Positions 17,001 through 27,379 of a DNA stretch of 64,000 bases are shown here, piece by piece. Location: NCBI RefSeq assembly GCF_030271535.1, contig NZ_JASCXJ010000022.1, positions 1-64,000 of the forward strand, in the 5' to 3' direction. Position 1 is the first letter of the stretch; every line of letters starts with the position of its first letter. This DNA is from Nocardiopsis sp. ATB16-24. GTDB taxonomy: Bacteria; Actinomycetota; Actinomycetes; Streptosporangiales; Streptosporangiaceae. The notes below the pieces were generated by a model. It was not told the origin of the DNA. It searched no databases and saw nothing but the letters and a program-made list of their open reading frames with translations. The translations under genes were made by a program, and so were the position numbers.

Positions 17001-17240
17001 ATGGCTCACAGCGAGCAGGAGATCCTGGCCGGCCTCGGCGAGATCATCGAGGAGATCGTCGGCACCGAGCCCTCCGAGGTCACCCCGGAGAAGAGCTTCG
17101 TGGACGACCTCGACATCGACTCGCTGTCCATGGTGGAGATCGCCATCGCCGCCCAGGACAAGTTCGGTGTGGAGATCCCGGACGACCAGCTCAAGGACCT
17201 CAAGACGGTCCAGGACGTCATCACCTTCATCCAGAAGTAG
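17001..17240 (+). CDS. acpP: acyl carrier protein AcpP
   Basis: The 79-residue carrier of growing fatty-acyl chains. The phosphopantetheine attachment Ser is in FVDDLDIDSLSMVEIAIAAQ (the DSL motif). The highly acidic helix II and C-terminal KFGVEIPDDQLKDLKTVQDV are typical. The ATG at 17001 follows AAGGAGAA, a strong ribosome site that suits an abundant protein. It lies 104 bp after fabH, and fabF follows after 128 bp. Confidence 0.98.
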   Translation: MAHSEQEILAGLGEIIEEIVGTEPSEVTPEKSFVDDLDIDSLSMVEIAIAAQDKFGVEIPDDQLKDLKTVQDVITFIQK

Positions 17241-17368
17241 CGCGTTCGGGGCGCCGGGACCGTACCGTGTCCCGGCGCCGAGCCCCGTCGCCACGAAGGC
17301 CCGTTCACCACTGCCACAGCCTCCCGGCCCCGCGGCCGGGCACGACCCACGAGAAGGGCGATCGGATC

Positions 17369-18607
17369 ATGTCCAAGACCGATGTCGTCGTCACCGGCCT
17401 CGGCGCCACCACCCCTCTGGGGGGTGACGTCGCGACCACATGGTCCGCGCTCCTCGACGGACGATCTGGCATCACCACGCTGCCGCAGGAGTGGCACGAG
17501 TCGCTTCCGGTGCACTTCGCCGGGCAGATCGCGCAGGAGCCCTCCGAGAAGCTGCCCCGTCCGCGTCTGCGCCGCCTTGACCGTACCCAGCAGTTCGCGC
17601 TGATCGCCGCGCAGGAGGCCTGGACCGACGCCGGCTCTCCCGACGTCGACCCGGTGCGTCTGGGAGTGGTGGTCTCCAGCGGCATCGGCGGCATCCTCAC
17701 CATCCTGGAGCAGTACGACACCTTCCGGGAGAAGGGCTGGAAGCGGGTCTCCCCCTTCACCGTGCCCATGCTCATGCCCAACAGCCCGGCGGCGGCGATC
17801 AGCCTGGAGTACACCGCCAGAGCCGGCTCCCACGTACCGGTGAGCGCCTGCGCCTCCAGCGCCGAGGCCATCGCCAACGGGGTGGACATGATCCGTTCCG
17901 GTCGCGCGGACGTGGTGATCGCGGGCGGTACCGAGGCGGCGATCCACCCGCTCAACATCGCCTCGTTCGCCTCCATGCGCGCCCTGTCCACGCGTAACGA
18001 CGATCCCCAGCGTGCCTCCCGCCCCTGGGACGCCGACCGCGACGGCTTCGTCATGGGCGAGGGGGCCGGCATCCTCGTCCTGGAGTCGGCCGAGCACGCC
18101 GCCAGGCGCGGTGCCCGGGTCTACGCCCACGCCGCGGGCGTGGGTTACACCAACGACGCCTACGACATCGTCCAGCCCGAGCCGGAGGGCACCGGGCAGG
18201 CCCGCGCCATCACCATCGCCATGGCCGACGCCGACCTCGCGCCCGAGGAGATCGTGCACGTCAACGCGCACGCCACCTCCACTCCCGCCGGGGACGTGGG
18301 GGAGACCCGCGCGATCCGCGCGGCGCTGGGCGACGCCGCCGCCGATCGGGTGGCGGTGACCTCGACCAAGTCGATGACCGGTCATCTGCTGGGCGGCGCG
18401 GGCGCGGTGGAGTCCATCGCCACCGTTCTGGCCCTGCACGAGGGGCGCATCCCACCGACCATCAACATCGAGAAGCTCGACCCGGAGGTGGCCGTGGACA
18501 TCGTTCGCGACAAGCCCCGGGACATGCCGGCCGGCGACGTGGCCGCGCTCAACGAATCCTTCGGGTTCGGTGGCCACAACATCGCACTGGTCTTCCGTCG
18601 CGCCTGA
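17369..18607 (+). CDS. fabF: 3-oxoacyl-ACP synthase II FabF
   Basis: FabF condenses malonyl-ACP with acyl-ACP in each elongation cycle. The 412-residue thiolase-fold enzyme has its Cys in HVPVSACASSAEAIANGVDM and its two His in IVHVNAHATSTPAGDVGETR and STKSMTGHLLGGAGAVESIA. The ending, ALNESFGFGGHNIALVFRRA, is canonical. The ATG at 17369 follows GAGAAGGG. It is the last gene of the cluster; a strong terminator hairpin begins 18 bp after its stop. Confidence 0.97.
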   Translation: MSKTDVVVTGLGATTPLGGDVATTWSALLDGRSGITTLPQEWHESLPVHFAGQIAQEPSEKLPRPRLRRLDRTQQFALIAAQEAWTDAGSPDVDPVRLGVVVSSGIGGILTILEQYDTFREKGWKRVSPFTVPMLMPNSPAAAISLEYTARAGSHVPVSACASSAEAIANGVDMIRSGRADVVIAGGTEAAIHPLNIASFASMRALSTRNDDPQRASRPWDADRDGFVMGEGAGILVLESAEHAARRGARVYAHAAGVGYTNDAYDIVQPEPEGTGQARAITIAMADADLAPEEIVHVNAHATSTPAGDVGETRAIRAALGDAAADRVAVTSTKSMTGHLLGGAGAVESIATVLALHEGRIPPTINIEKLDPEVAVDIVRDKPRDMPAGDVAALNESFGFGGHNIALVFRRA

Positions 18608-18624
18608 GACGGGACCGAACCGAC

Positions 18625-18665
18625 CACGACGACGCCCGCCGGATGTTCCGGCGGGCGTCGTCGTG
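18625..18665 (+). terminator. fab operon terminator
   Basis: A hairpin with a perfect 19-bp stem and a TGT loop (left arm 18625-18643, right arm 18647-18665; core ACGACGCCCGCCGGA). No T-run follows, as is usual for actinobacterial terminators. Confidence 0.85.
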
Positions 18666-18787
18666 CGCGTGCGCGACGTCACGGTGGTCCTCTCACCCCG
18701 TCGCGGTCCGAACACCGTCGAACGAGAGCCGTGGACCCGCCGAACAGGGGCTGAAGAGGGGTGGAACTCCTGTGAAAGACGCTTCCG

Positions 18788-19990
18788 GTGGGGCCGGTCA
18801 GCGGCCAACATGGGGTCGTGTCCGCCCTTGGTTCCCCGCACACTCCCCCGGCCTGGCGCGACGGGCCCGGTCCCACCTCCCGTCCCACCGGGGGCTCTTC
18901 CTGTCACCGCCCGATCGTGGACCTGAACTCGGGGTCCGTGGTGGCCGTCGAGGTGATCGCCGCCCCGCCTCCTCGCGGGCCCGGTACCTCCGTGGAGGCG
19001 GCCGTCCAGGAGGGGTCGGCGACGGTCGAGTGGCTCGTGGCCCTGGTGCGGGAGGCGGCCCTGGCCGAGAGCCTGTTGCCTCTGGTCCTGCCGCTGCCCG
19101 CGAGGGCGTTGATGTGGGAGGGGTTGGCGTCACTGGCGGAGACCCGTCTACGGCGTGAGGGCCGCCGCCCTCGCGACGTCGTCTTCATGCTCGGCCCCGA
19201 ACTGTCCGAGCTGGCCGCCCCCATGGTGGTCGCGGGGACCTCCCGCCTGCGCTCGGCCGGGTTCCGCTGTGGCTTCGGCACCGCGATGGTGCGTCCGGAT
19301 CTGGTGGTGAGGGCCGCGCCCTTCCTGATGCGCATCGACGAGGAGGTCGTCTCGGGGATCGCGCGGGACCAGCGACACGCCACGGTGGTGGAGGGGCTGA
19401 GCAGGATCGGGAGGGGCAGCGGCGTGTACGCGCTGGCCGCCGGTGTGGGCTCGGTCGAGGACGTGGTGCGCCTGCGCCGCTGCGGCGTACGTGTGGGAAC
19501 GGGCCCGTTCTTCGCCGACCGCACCTGGTCACCTGGAGGGCGCGTGACCCCGGTGCCGGAACCGACCGCCGGTCAGGGCGGGGACGACGACGCGGGACCA
19601 AGGGTCACCGAGTTCATGGTGCCGCCCGTGGGACTGGACTCCGACGCCACCTCCGAGCAGGTGCTGGAGTCCTTCACCGGAAATCCGGTGCTGAACAGCG
19701 TCGTCCTCATCGACCGCCGGGAGCGGCCGGTGGGGGCCCTGGACCGGACCAGGTTCCTGCTGTCGGTGACGGGTCGCTACGGGCACGCCCTGCACGCCAA
19801 GCGTCCGGCGTCACGGCTGGCCGAGCCGCCGCGCACGGTACCGGCCTGGATGTCGGCGCTCGCGGCGCTACGGGTGGCCGGACAGGACACCGAACGGGTC
19901 TACGACGATCTGATCGTCACCAACGCCTACGGTCAGTGCCTGGGCGTGGTGCACGTCGGCGATCTCATCCGGTCACTGTCACGCGGTTGA
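18788..19990 (+). CDS. degenerate EAL-domain protein with C-terminal CBS-like pair
   Basis: About 400 residues. The middle part follows the EAL phosphodiesterase fold: PIVDLNSGSVVAVEVIAAPP at the usual EAL position, LVLPLPARALMWEGLASLAE, VVFMLGPELSELAAPMVVAG, LRSAGFRCGFGTAMVRPDLV, APFLMRIDEEVVSGIARDQR and YALAAGVGSVEDVVRLRRCG. The EAL signature itself is lost (EVI in its place) and the metal-binding residues are not conserved, so catalysis of cyclic-di-GMP is unlikely. The C-terminal 130 residues (FMVPPVGLDSDATSEQVLES; NSVVLIDRRERPVGALDRTR; LGVVHVGDLIRSL) resemble the CBS-like tail found on some GGDEF-EAL proteins. It may bind a nucleotide. The start is uncertain: GTG at 18788 has no clear ribosome site. 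Confidence 0.75.
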   Translation: MGPVSGQHGVVSALGSPHTPPAWRDGPGPTSRPTGGSSCHRPIVDLNSGSVVAVEVIAAPPPRGPGTSVEAAVQEGSATVEWLVALVREAALAESLLPLVLPLPARALMWEGLASLAETRLRREGRRPRDVVFMLGPELSELAAPMVVAGTSRLRSAGFRCGFGTAMVRPDLVVRAAPFLMRIDEEVVSGIARDQRHATVVEGLSRIGRGSGVYALAAGVGSVEDVVRLRRCGVRVGTGPFFADRTWSPGGRVTPVPEPTAGQGGDDDAGPRVTEFMVPPVGLDSDATSEQVLESFTGNPVLNSVVLIDRRERPVGALDRTRFLLSVTGRYGHALHAKRPASRLAEPPRTVPAWMSALAALRVAGQDTERVYDDLIVTNAYGQCLGVVHVGDLIRSLSRG

Positions 19991-20053
19991 GGACGGGGTA
20001 CGTCGTCTCGCACCGCGGTGTGAGACGACGCGCCCGCGAACGGCCCGGACGGG

Positions 20054-21013
20054 TCAGTCCACGGGGTCGGGGCCCTTGGTGCCCGAAGGGCTGTTGACCG
20101 GTGTCTTCTCTTCGGGGGTGTAGGGGTCGTAGACCGCTTCGTGGGTCCCGCTCCCGTTGAGGGACCTGGCGATCTCCGCGCGGGTGGCCTCGTCGTGCAG
20201 GTAGTCCAAACGTGGGCGTTTGGGCAGGCGACCGTCGCCGGAGGAACGTCCCATCGCGCGGCGCCGCAACCACGGCACCAGGTACTGGCGGGCCCAGCGC
20301 CGGTTCTCCCTGCGACGCAGGATGCGTGGCAGTTGTCGGGGCGGAGTGCTCCAAGGGGAGGCCCAGGACTCCGGCGGCCCCATGGGAAAGCCGAGGAGGT
20401 CGGCGATACGCGCGGCGACGATCTGGTGGCCCGCTCCGTTGAGGTGCAGGCGGTCCTCGCTCCAGGCCCGGGGGTCGGTGAGGGCGTTGAGCGCCCACAG
20501 ATCGACGATCTCGGTGCCGGTGCGCTCGGCCACGGCGCGCATGTGCATGCTGAACACGGCGATCCGGCCCCGGTAGTAACGAAGGACCGGGATCCAGCCG
20601 GTGTCGTGGCCCGAGAGGATCACCACGCGGATCCCGGCGTCGCGCAATCGACGGATGCCCCACTCGAAATGCTCGGCCAGCAGGTCGAGGTCGTTACCCG
20701 GACGCAGGACGTCGTTGCCTCCGGCCATGACGGTGACCAGGTCGGGTTTCCACTCGAGCGTCTGGTCGAGCTGCTCGCCGAAGATGTGACGCATACGCCG
20801 CCCGCGCACTCCCAGGTTGGCGTAGCGGAAGTCGGGTGTGATGGTGCCCAGATGCTCGGCGAGGCGGTCGGCGAACCCCCGGTACTCGCCACCCGGGCCG
20901 CTGTCGTCTTCCATCCCCTCGGTGATGCTGTCACCGATCGCCACGTAGGACCGGATGGGGTCCGGTCTGTTCAGGCGGGCGGCCGCTGGGGGATTCGTCT
21001 CAAGGTCTGTCAC
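20054..21013 (-). CDS. SGNH/GDSL-family esterase
   Basis: About 319 residues. The SGNH hydrolase blocks are all present: block I SYVAIGDSITEGMEDDSGPG (nucleophile Ser), block II ANLGVRGRRMRHIFGEQLDQ, block III TVMAGGNDVLRPGNDLDLLA, and block V SEDRLHLNGAGHQIVAARIA (Asp-x-x-His). No signal peptide, so an intracellular esterase/lipase is likely. A basic 100-residue tail (RRRENRRWARQYLVPWLRRR and after) extends beyond the usual domain. The start is either GTG at 21013 or TTG at 21022; neither has a strong ribosome site. Stands alone. Confidence 0.88.
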   Translation of the reverse strand: MTDLETNPPAAARLNRPDPIRSYVAIGDSITEGMEDDSGPGGEYRGFADRLAEHLGTITPDFRYANLGVRGRRMRHIFGEQLDQTLEWKPDLVTVMAGGNDVLRPGNDLDLLAEHFEWGIRRLRDAGIRVVILSGHDTGWIPVLRYYRGRIAVFSMHMRAVAERTGTEIVDLWALNALTDPRAWSEDRLHLNGAGHQIVAARIADLLGFPMGPPESWASPWSTPPRQLPRILRRRENRRWARQYLVPWLRRRAMGRSSGDGRLPKRPRLDYLHDEATRAEIARSLNGSGTHEAVYDPYTPEEKTPVNSPSGTKGPDPVD

Positions 21014-21683
21014 GTCAACCAATCATCCGGCTCGACCGTTCCGCGCATGAGCCAGCGCCGAGAGAGCGCGGGAACGGATCCTGGCGAGGGGCGCGTGGGG
21101 GCGCCTGCCCGTGTCCGAACACCGTCGACCCCTGTCGGCCACGGGGCGCGGCCTTGTGGCCGAAGGTCGTTCGGGCGATGACAGTGCCCGTCCAGCATAC
21201 CCGCGGTCGATGACGGGAAGCCTGGGTCGGAGCACGTCGGGAACCGCGGCGGCATGACCGTCGCACCTGTGCCCGGCGCCCAGGTGTCCACGCGGGAGGA
21301 CGTGGGAGCACCCCTGCATGGCGAACGTGCGGCCGACGCGTTATGAGCCGAAGATCCACTATGAGGTAGATCACATATTCATGCAGGTCAAGGGTAGGGA
21401 ACCACATCCCCATGGCCCTCACCCACCGTGGTTGTAAGGTGAACGGCTCAGGGCGGGCCTACCTGGGGGTACCCATGCGACGCGCGGACACGTACGATCT
21501 CGGGGAAGTGCTCACGGCACCCCTGTCCCTCGGCCCGCCGTGCCCACCCACGGTGCACCGGACCGGTCCACGGTCCGGCCCCCGCCCGGGTGAGGGGCGC
21601 GTACTGTGGTGCATCGAACCGAAGGCCCGTGCGGTTCCTCCCCAATTCACGTGCAGACACCAGGAGGTCGAGGTCCCCAGCGG
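21014..21683. other. 670-bp intergenic region, divergent promoters expected
   Basis: No gene is supported here. Bases about 21340-21430 are noticeably richer in A+T (ACTATGAGGTAGATCACATA and nearby) and are the best place for promoters of the two divergent flanking genes. Open frames on both strands through this stretch lack ribosome sites and have unnatural compositions. Confidence 0.5.
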
Positions 21684-24011
21684 ATGAACGCCGTCTCTCC
21701 GATCTGCCTCGTCGACCTCGCGCCCGCGCTGCGATGGTCGAGATCGCCGGATGTGGCACCCCTGCTCCACCATGACCGCCTGATCGATGGCTGGTGGCAC
21801 TCGCTCCCGATCGCTCGTGTGCTGGACATAGCGGGCCCGCCCTGGCTCGCCCATGTCATCGCCCGTCTGGCTCTGGAACAGTGGGCGCACGTCCCCCTGG
21901 ACGAGTTCCTGCCGACCCTGCGCACCCAGGACGTGGACTGCTCCGACCTGTCCGAGCCCGTCCGCGGCGCGATCGTCTCCACCGCCGGGAGCTGGGAGCG
22001 CCTCGTCTCCACCAGCCCCCAGGAGATCAGTGAGTGGCGACTGTCCGGTTGCGGCGCCATGGACGTGGTGAGCACGGTGGCCTGGCGTGCGCTACAGCCC
22101 TGCTGTGAACTGCCCTCCGGCCCCACACCGTCCCCCGCGTTGATGATGGAGGCCGTACGCACCATCGCCCATTGGATGCCCGACTCGGCCCCCGAGCACG
22201 TGCGCGACGCACTGGAGTACCTCAGCTCGGCCACGGGCGCGGGGAGCGGGGCGGACCTCGGCGAGGACGAGGGAGCGGAAGGGAGTCCTCCGCAGACTCC
22301 GGCGACCCGCGCGATCCGCACCCTGCGGGCGCTGCGTGCCCAGCGCGCCGAGGAGCAGGAGTCGGAGGCCGCCGTCGGCGAGCAGAGCGCGGCCCCCACC
22401 GCCGTGGTCAGCTCCGCCGCGATGATCCCCACCTCGGCGCTGAGCGCCGAGGTGGTCAACGGCGACGGGCTTCAGGACGGCGGCGCAGGCGACCTCCGCT
22501 CGCAGTTCCGCAGTTCTCTGCTGGGCCCGGGGCGGACCCTGCGCCGTCCCAGCTTCGGCCCGCCCAAGGGGATGCGCGCCGACCAGGCAGAGGAGCCGCC
22601 CCCCGCGCCCGTTCTGGGCCGGCATCCCTTGGTGGATCTGGTGGAGGAGATGTTCCGTTCCTGGCCCGAACTGGAGCGCACGGTCGCGGCCGAGCGTCTG
22701 TTCGCCACCGATCCCATCAGCATCCGCGTCCTGTCGGAGCAGATCGCGGTGGACGTCACCGAGATCCGCGCCGCCCAACGCAAGGTGGAGGAGCGCCTTC
22801 TGCGCTGGCTCAACGCACCCGAGGGCGCGGCGATCACCAAGCACCTGCGCGAGCTGTCCGAACAGTTGGGGGCGGCGACCACCATCGACCGGCTGATCAA
22901 CTCCCACCCCGACCATCCGGTGGAGGTGCCGACCCTGCACACGCCCCTGTGGCGGGTGATCATCACCCTGTTCACCGACCGACGTCTGTACAACGGCTGG
23001 TTGATCGCCGACGACCCCAACCGTCTGCGCTGGCAGACCCGGGAGCTTCTGGGCGACGCGCCCAGCATGACCGAGGCCGCCATCCGCCTGGGCCGGATCG
23101 GTATCCGTCAACAGGAGCTGCGCGCCTGGCTGCTGAGCACCCCCGGGGTGAGCCTGAGGGACGGACACGTGTTCGTGGACTCGTCGGTGCCCATGGAGAT
23201 GCCCACGGGCCACGCCGGTCACACCGCCTCGGAGGAGTCGGGGGCCACCACCGAGAACGGGCTGCCGATACGGCGGCGCCCGGAGTCCTCCGTCTCCGAC
23301 TCCGCGACCGATCAGCGGCAGGAACCCGCATCGGCACCGGACGCCGCCTTCGGCACCTCCGCCCTGGACCCGCGACGCGTCGTCCCGCCCTCCCCCCAGG
23401 GCGGGCGGCCCTACGGTGCCCCGCCCGGGGCGCCGACACCGCCCGCGGCCCCACAGGTCCGCCCCGACGCGAGCGATCCGGCCTTGGCGGCCCGCTGTTT
23501 CCGTGCCCCGGACGGGCGCTGGTGGCACCGCATCGACATCACCGCCGACCATCTCAACGGGGCCCCCGTGGCGGTCCCGACCGGATACGCCACCCACCTG
23601 GGTCTACAGCCCGGCCGCCTGCTGTGCCTGACCGCGCCCGGAGCCGACCTGCTGGTGCTGGTGTGGCGTGACCAGCCCGCCTTCGACTCCCTACGCCCCC
23701 TGCTGCGCCGTCAGGCGGCCCAGCCCGGCGACCGCATCTTCATCACCGTGGCGGGTGACCGCCTGGACGCGCGCAAGCTGCCCGCCACCGACCTGAGCAA
23801 CCACTCCCCCGCGGCACGAGCCCTGCACCTGAGCGGATACACCGCGCCGGCCTCCACCGAGGAGGCCCTGCGGATCCTCTCCCGACGTATCACCGACAAC
23901 GACGACGAGTCCCTCGCCGTCGAGCCGCGGTCCCTGGTCGACCGGCTGGCCCTGCGCGGGGACAACGACATCGCGGCGGAGTTGCGGGCGGGGTTGTTCG
24001 CCGCCCACTGA
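21684..24011 (+). CDS. large hypothetical protein, actinobacterial
   Basis: A 775-residue cytosolic protein I cannot assign. N-terminal 180 residues are helical (LIDGWWHSLPIARVLDIAGP, HVIARLALEQWAHVPLDEFL). After a low-complexity linker, residues about 310-420 (PLVDLVEEMFRSWPELERTV; IAVDVTEIRAAQRKVEERLL) resemble the helix-turn-helix core used by sigma-factor region-4-like domains. Residues 420-500 (TPLWRVIITLFTDRRLYNGW; PSMTEAAIRLGRIGIRQQEL) continue that type of module. A proline-rich linker leads to a C-terminal beta-rich domain (GRWWHRIDITADHLNGAPVA; GLQPGRLLCLTAPGADLLVL). The ATG at 21684 has GAGG about 10 bp upstream. The order helical/HTH/beta domain could suggest a regulator of some kind, but that is guesswork. 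Confidence 0.7.
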   Translation: MNAVSPICLVDLAPALRWSRSPDVAPLLHHDRLIDGWWHSLPIARVLDIAGPPWLAHVIARLALEQWAHVPLDEFLPTLRTQDVDCSDLSEPVRGAIVSTAGSWERLVSTSPQEISEWRLSGCGAMDVVSTVAWRALQPCCELPSGPTPSPALMMEAVRTIAHWMPDSAPEHVRDALEYLSSATGAGSGADLGEDEGAEGSPPQTPATRAIRTLRALRAQRAEEQESEAAVGEQSAAPTAVVSSAAMIPTSALSAEVVNGDGLQDGGAGDLRSQFRSSLLGPGRTLRRPSFGPPKGMRADQAEEPPPAPVLGRHPLVDLVEEMFRSWPELERTVAAERLFATDPISIRVLSEQIAVDVTEIRAAQRKVEERLLRWLNAPEGAAITKHLRELSEQLGAATTIDRLINSHPDHPVEVPTLHTPLWRVIITLFTDRRLYNGWLIADDPNRLRWQTRELLGDAPSMTEAAIRLGRIGIRQQELRAWLLSTPGVSLRDGHVFVDSSVPMEMPTGHAGHTASEESGATTENGLPIRRRPESSVSDSATDQRQEPASAPDAAFGTSALDPRRVVPPSPQGGRPYGAPPGAPTPPAAPQVRPDASDPALAARCFRAPDGRWWHRIDITADHLNGAPVAVPTGYATHLGLQPGRLLCLTAPGADLLVLVWRDQPAFDSLRPLLRRQAAQPGDRIFITVAGDRLDARKLPATDLSNHSPAARALHLSGYTAPASTEEALRILSRRITDNDDESLAVEPRSLVDRLALRGDNDIAAELRAGLFAAH

Positions 24012-24058
24012 ACGGACGGCCTCGATCCGACGGTGGGAAGGACGTACCGCCGACGAGT

Positions 24059-24090
24059 GCGGGCCGGGACCCGAACAGGTCCCGGCCCGC
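24059..24090. terminator. bidirectional terminator between the 21684 gene and the suf operon
   Basis: A perfect 13-bp stem, GCGGGCCGGGACC / GGTCCCGGCCCGC, with a 6-base loop. It lies in the 99-bp gap between two convergent genes and can serve both. Confidence 0.85.
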
Positions 24091-24110
24091 GTCACGGGGA
24101 CATCCGTGTG

Positions 24111-24479
24111 TCAGACGTTGAAACCCAGCATGCGCAGCTGGTCACGCCCGTCCTCGGTGATCTTGTCCGGACCCCACGGCGGCATCCAGACCCAGTTGAT
24201 CTTGACGTCGCGTTCGAACTCGTCCAGGGCGCTGGTGGCCTGGTCCTCGATGACGTCGGTCAGGGGGCACGCCGCACTGGTCAGGGTCATGTCCAGTGTG
24301 ATGGTCGTGTCATCGGTGTTCACCCCGTAGAGCAGACCCAGGTCGACGATGTTCACACCCAGCTCGGGGTCGATCACGTCCTTGAGGGCCTCGCTGATCT
24401 CCTCGGCCAGCGCCTCCTCCTCCGGAGAGAGGGAGGCGTTCGGGGTCGCCTCGGTCTTTGTCGTCTCGTTCTCACTCAT
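24111..24479 (-). CDS. sufT: SufT/MIP18-family (DUF59) iron-sulfur assembly factor
   Basis: A 122-residue DUF59 protein that helps mature Fe-S proteins. The domain is intact: EALKDVIDPELGVNIVDLGL, then LDMTLTSAACPLTDVIEDQA with the conserved Cys, and VKINWVWMPPWGPDKITEDG. The N-terminal 25 residues are variable and charged. Its ATG (24477-24479) shares the base at 24479 with the sufU stop codon, so the two are translationally coupled. It is the last gene of the suf operon and is followed by a terminator. Confidence 0.93.
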   Translation of the reverse strand: MSENETTKTEATPNASLSPEEEALAEEISEALKDVIDPELGVNIVDLGLLYGVNTDDTTITLDMTLTSAACPLTDVIEDQATSALDEFERDVKINWVWMPPWGPDKITEDGRDQLRMLGFNV

Positions 24480-24955
24480 CAGACGGCTTCTTTCTCCAGG
24501 GACTGTGACACGGCGTCCTTCCAGGCCATCCACCCCAACAGGGCGCACTTGATCCGCGCGGGGTACTTGGACACGCCGACGAACGCCACCGCGTCCTCCA
24601 ACACGTCCTCGTCGGGCTCGCCCCGGCCTCTGGAGTGCATCAACTCCGTGAAGGCCTCCAGAGTGGTCATACCCTCCGCGACGGTCCGGCCGATGAGCAG
24701 GTCGGTCAGCACCGAGGTGCTGGCCTGACTGATCGAGCAGCCCATCCCCTCGTAGGAGACGTCACTGACCACGGCCTTCTCGTCGAGCCCGGCGGCGCCC
24801 TCGGCCGGGGTCAACGCCACCCGGAGCGTCACCTCATCCCCGCAGGTGGGGTTGATGTGGTGCGCCTCGGCGTTGTGCGGATCCCGCAGGCCCTTGTGGT
24901 GCGGATTCCGGTAGTGGTCCAGGATGATCTCCTGGTACATCGCGTCCAACTGCAT
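24479..24955 (-). CDS. sufU: SufU iron-sulfur scaffold/sulfur-transfer protein
   Basis: A 158-residue IscU-fold protein that accepts persulfide sulfur from SufS in Gram-positive SUF systems. Zinc/Fe ligands appear as NPTCGDEVTLRVAL, GMGCSISQASTSVLTDLLIG and ARIKCALLGW, in the spacing typical of SufU with the insertion before the last Cys. It begins MQLDAMYQEIILDHYRNPHH. It lies 13 bp after sufS and overlaps sufT. Confidence 0.95.
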   Translation of the reverse strand: MQLDAMYQEIILDHYRNPHHKGLRDPHNAEAHHINPTCGDEVTLRVALTPAEGAAGLDEKAVVSDVSYEGMGCSISQASTSVLTDLLIGRTVAEGMTTLEAFTELMHSRGRGEPDEDVLEDAVAFVGVSKYPARIKCALLGWMAWKDAVSQSLEKEAV

Positions 24956-24968
24956 GGTCGTCCTTGTT

Positions 24969-27035
<2,067 letters not shown>

Positions 27036-27043
27036 TTCAGGCC

Positions 27044-27379
27044 TCAGGAATTCTTCTCGTCCAGCGACACGAGTACGTCGTCGCCGTCAATCTTCACGTC
27101 GTAGGTGGGGACCGGCTGGGTCGCGGGCGGGTTGAGCGGCGCCCCCGAACGCAGGTCGAAGCAGGAGCCGTGCAGCCAACACTCGATGGTGCCGTCCTCG
27201 ACCTCGCCCTCCGAGAGGCGGACCTCCGCGTGCGAGCACACGTCCCGCAGCGCGTAGACCTCTCCCTCGGTGCGGACAAGGGCGATGGGCGTCTCGTCGT
27301 CCGTCTCGATCCCCAGGACGCCCTCCTCGGGGATCTCGCCGAGTTCGGCGACCTTGACCCAGCGATCCGTCTCACTCAT
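27044..27379 (-). CDS. Rieske-type [2Fe-2S] ferredoxin of the suf operon
   Basis: A 111-residue non-haem Rieske protein. The cluster ligands are the paired Cys-x-His and Cys-x2-His: VYALRDVCSHAEVRLSEGEV and TIECWLHGSCFDLRSGAPLN. It begins MSETDRWVKVAELGEIPEEG and ends with VPTYDVKIDGDDVLVSLDEK. It overlaps the sufD end by 8 bp and sits between sufD and sufC, as in many actinobacteria, so it probably donates electrons during Fe-S assembly or to a dioxygenase-like partner. Confidence 0.93.
   Translation of the reverse strand: MSETDRWVKVAELGEIPEEGVLGIETDDETPIALVRTEGEVYALRDVCSHAEVRLSEGEVEDGTIECWLHGSCFDLRSGAPLNPPATQPVPTYDVKIDGDDVLVSLDEKNS

Noticed and set aside
22092..23597. 501-residue minus-strand frame inside the 21684 gene
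   Set aside because: Gly/Arg/Gln-rich shadow. The plus-strand gene has natural composition and a plausible start.
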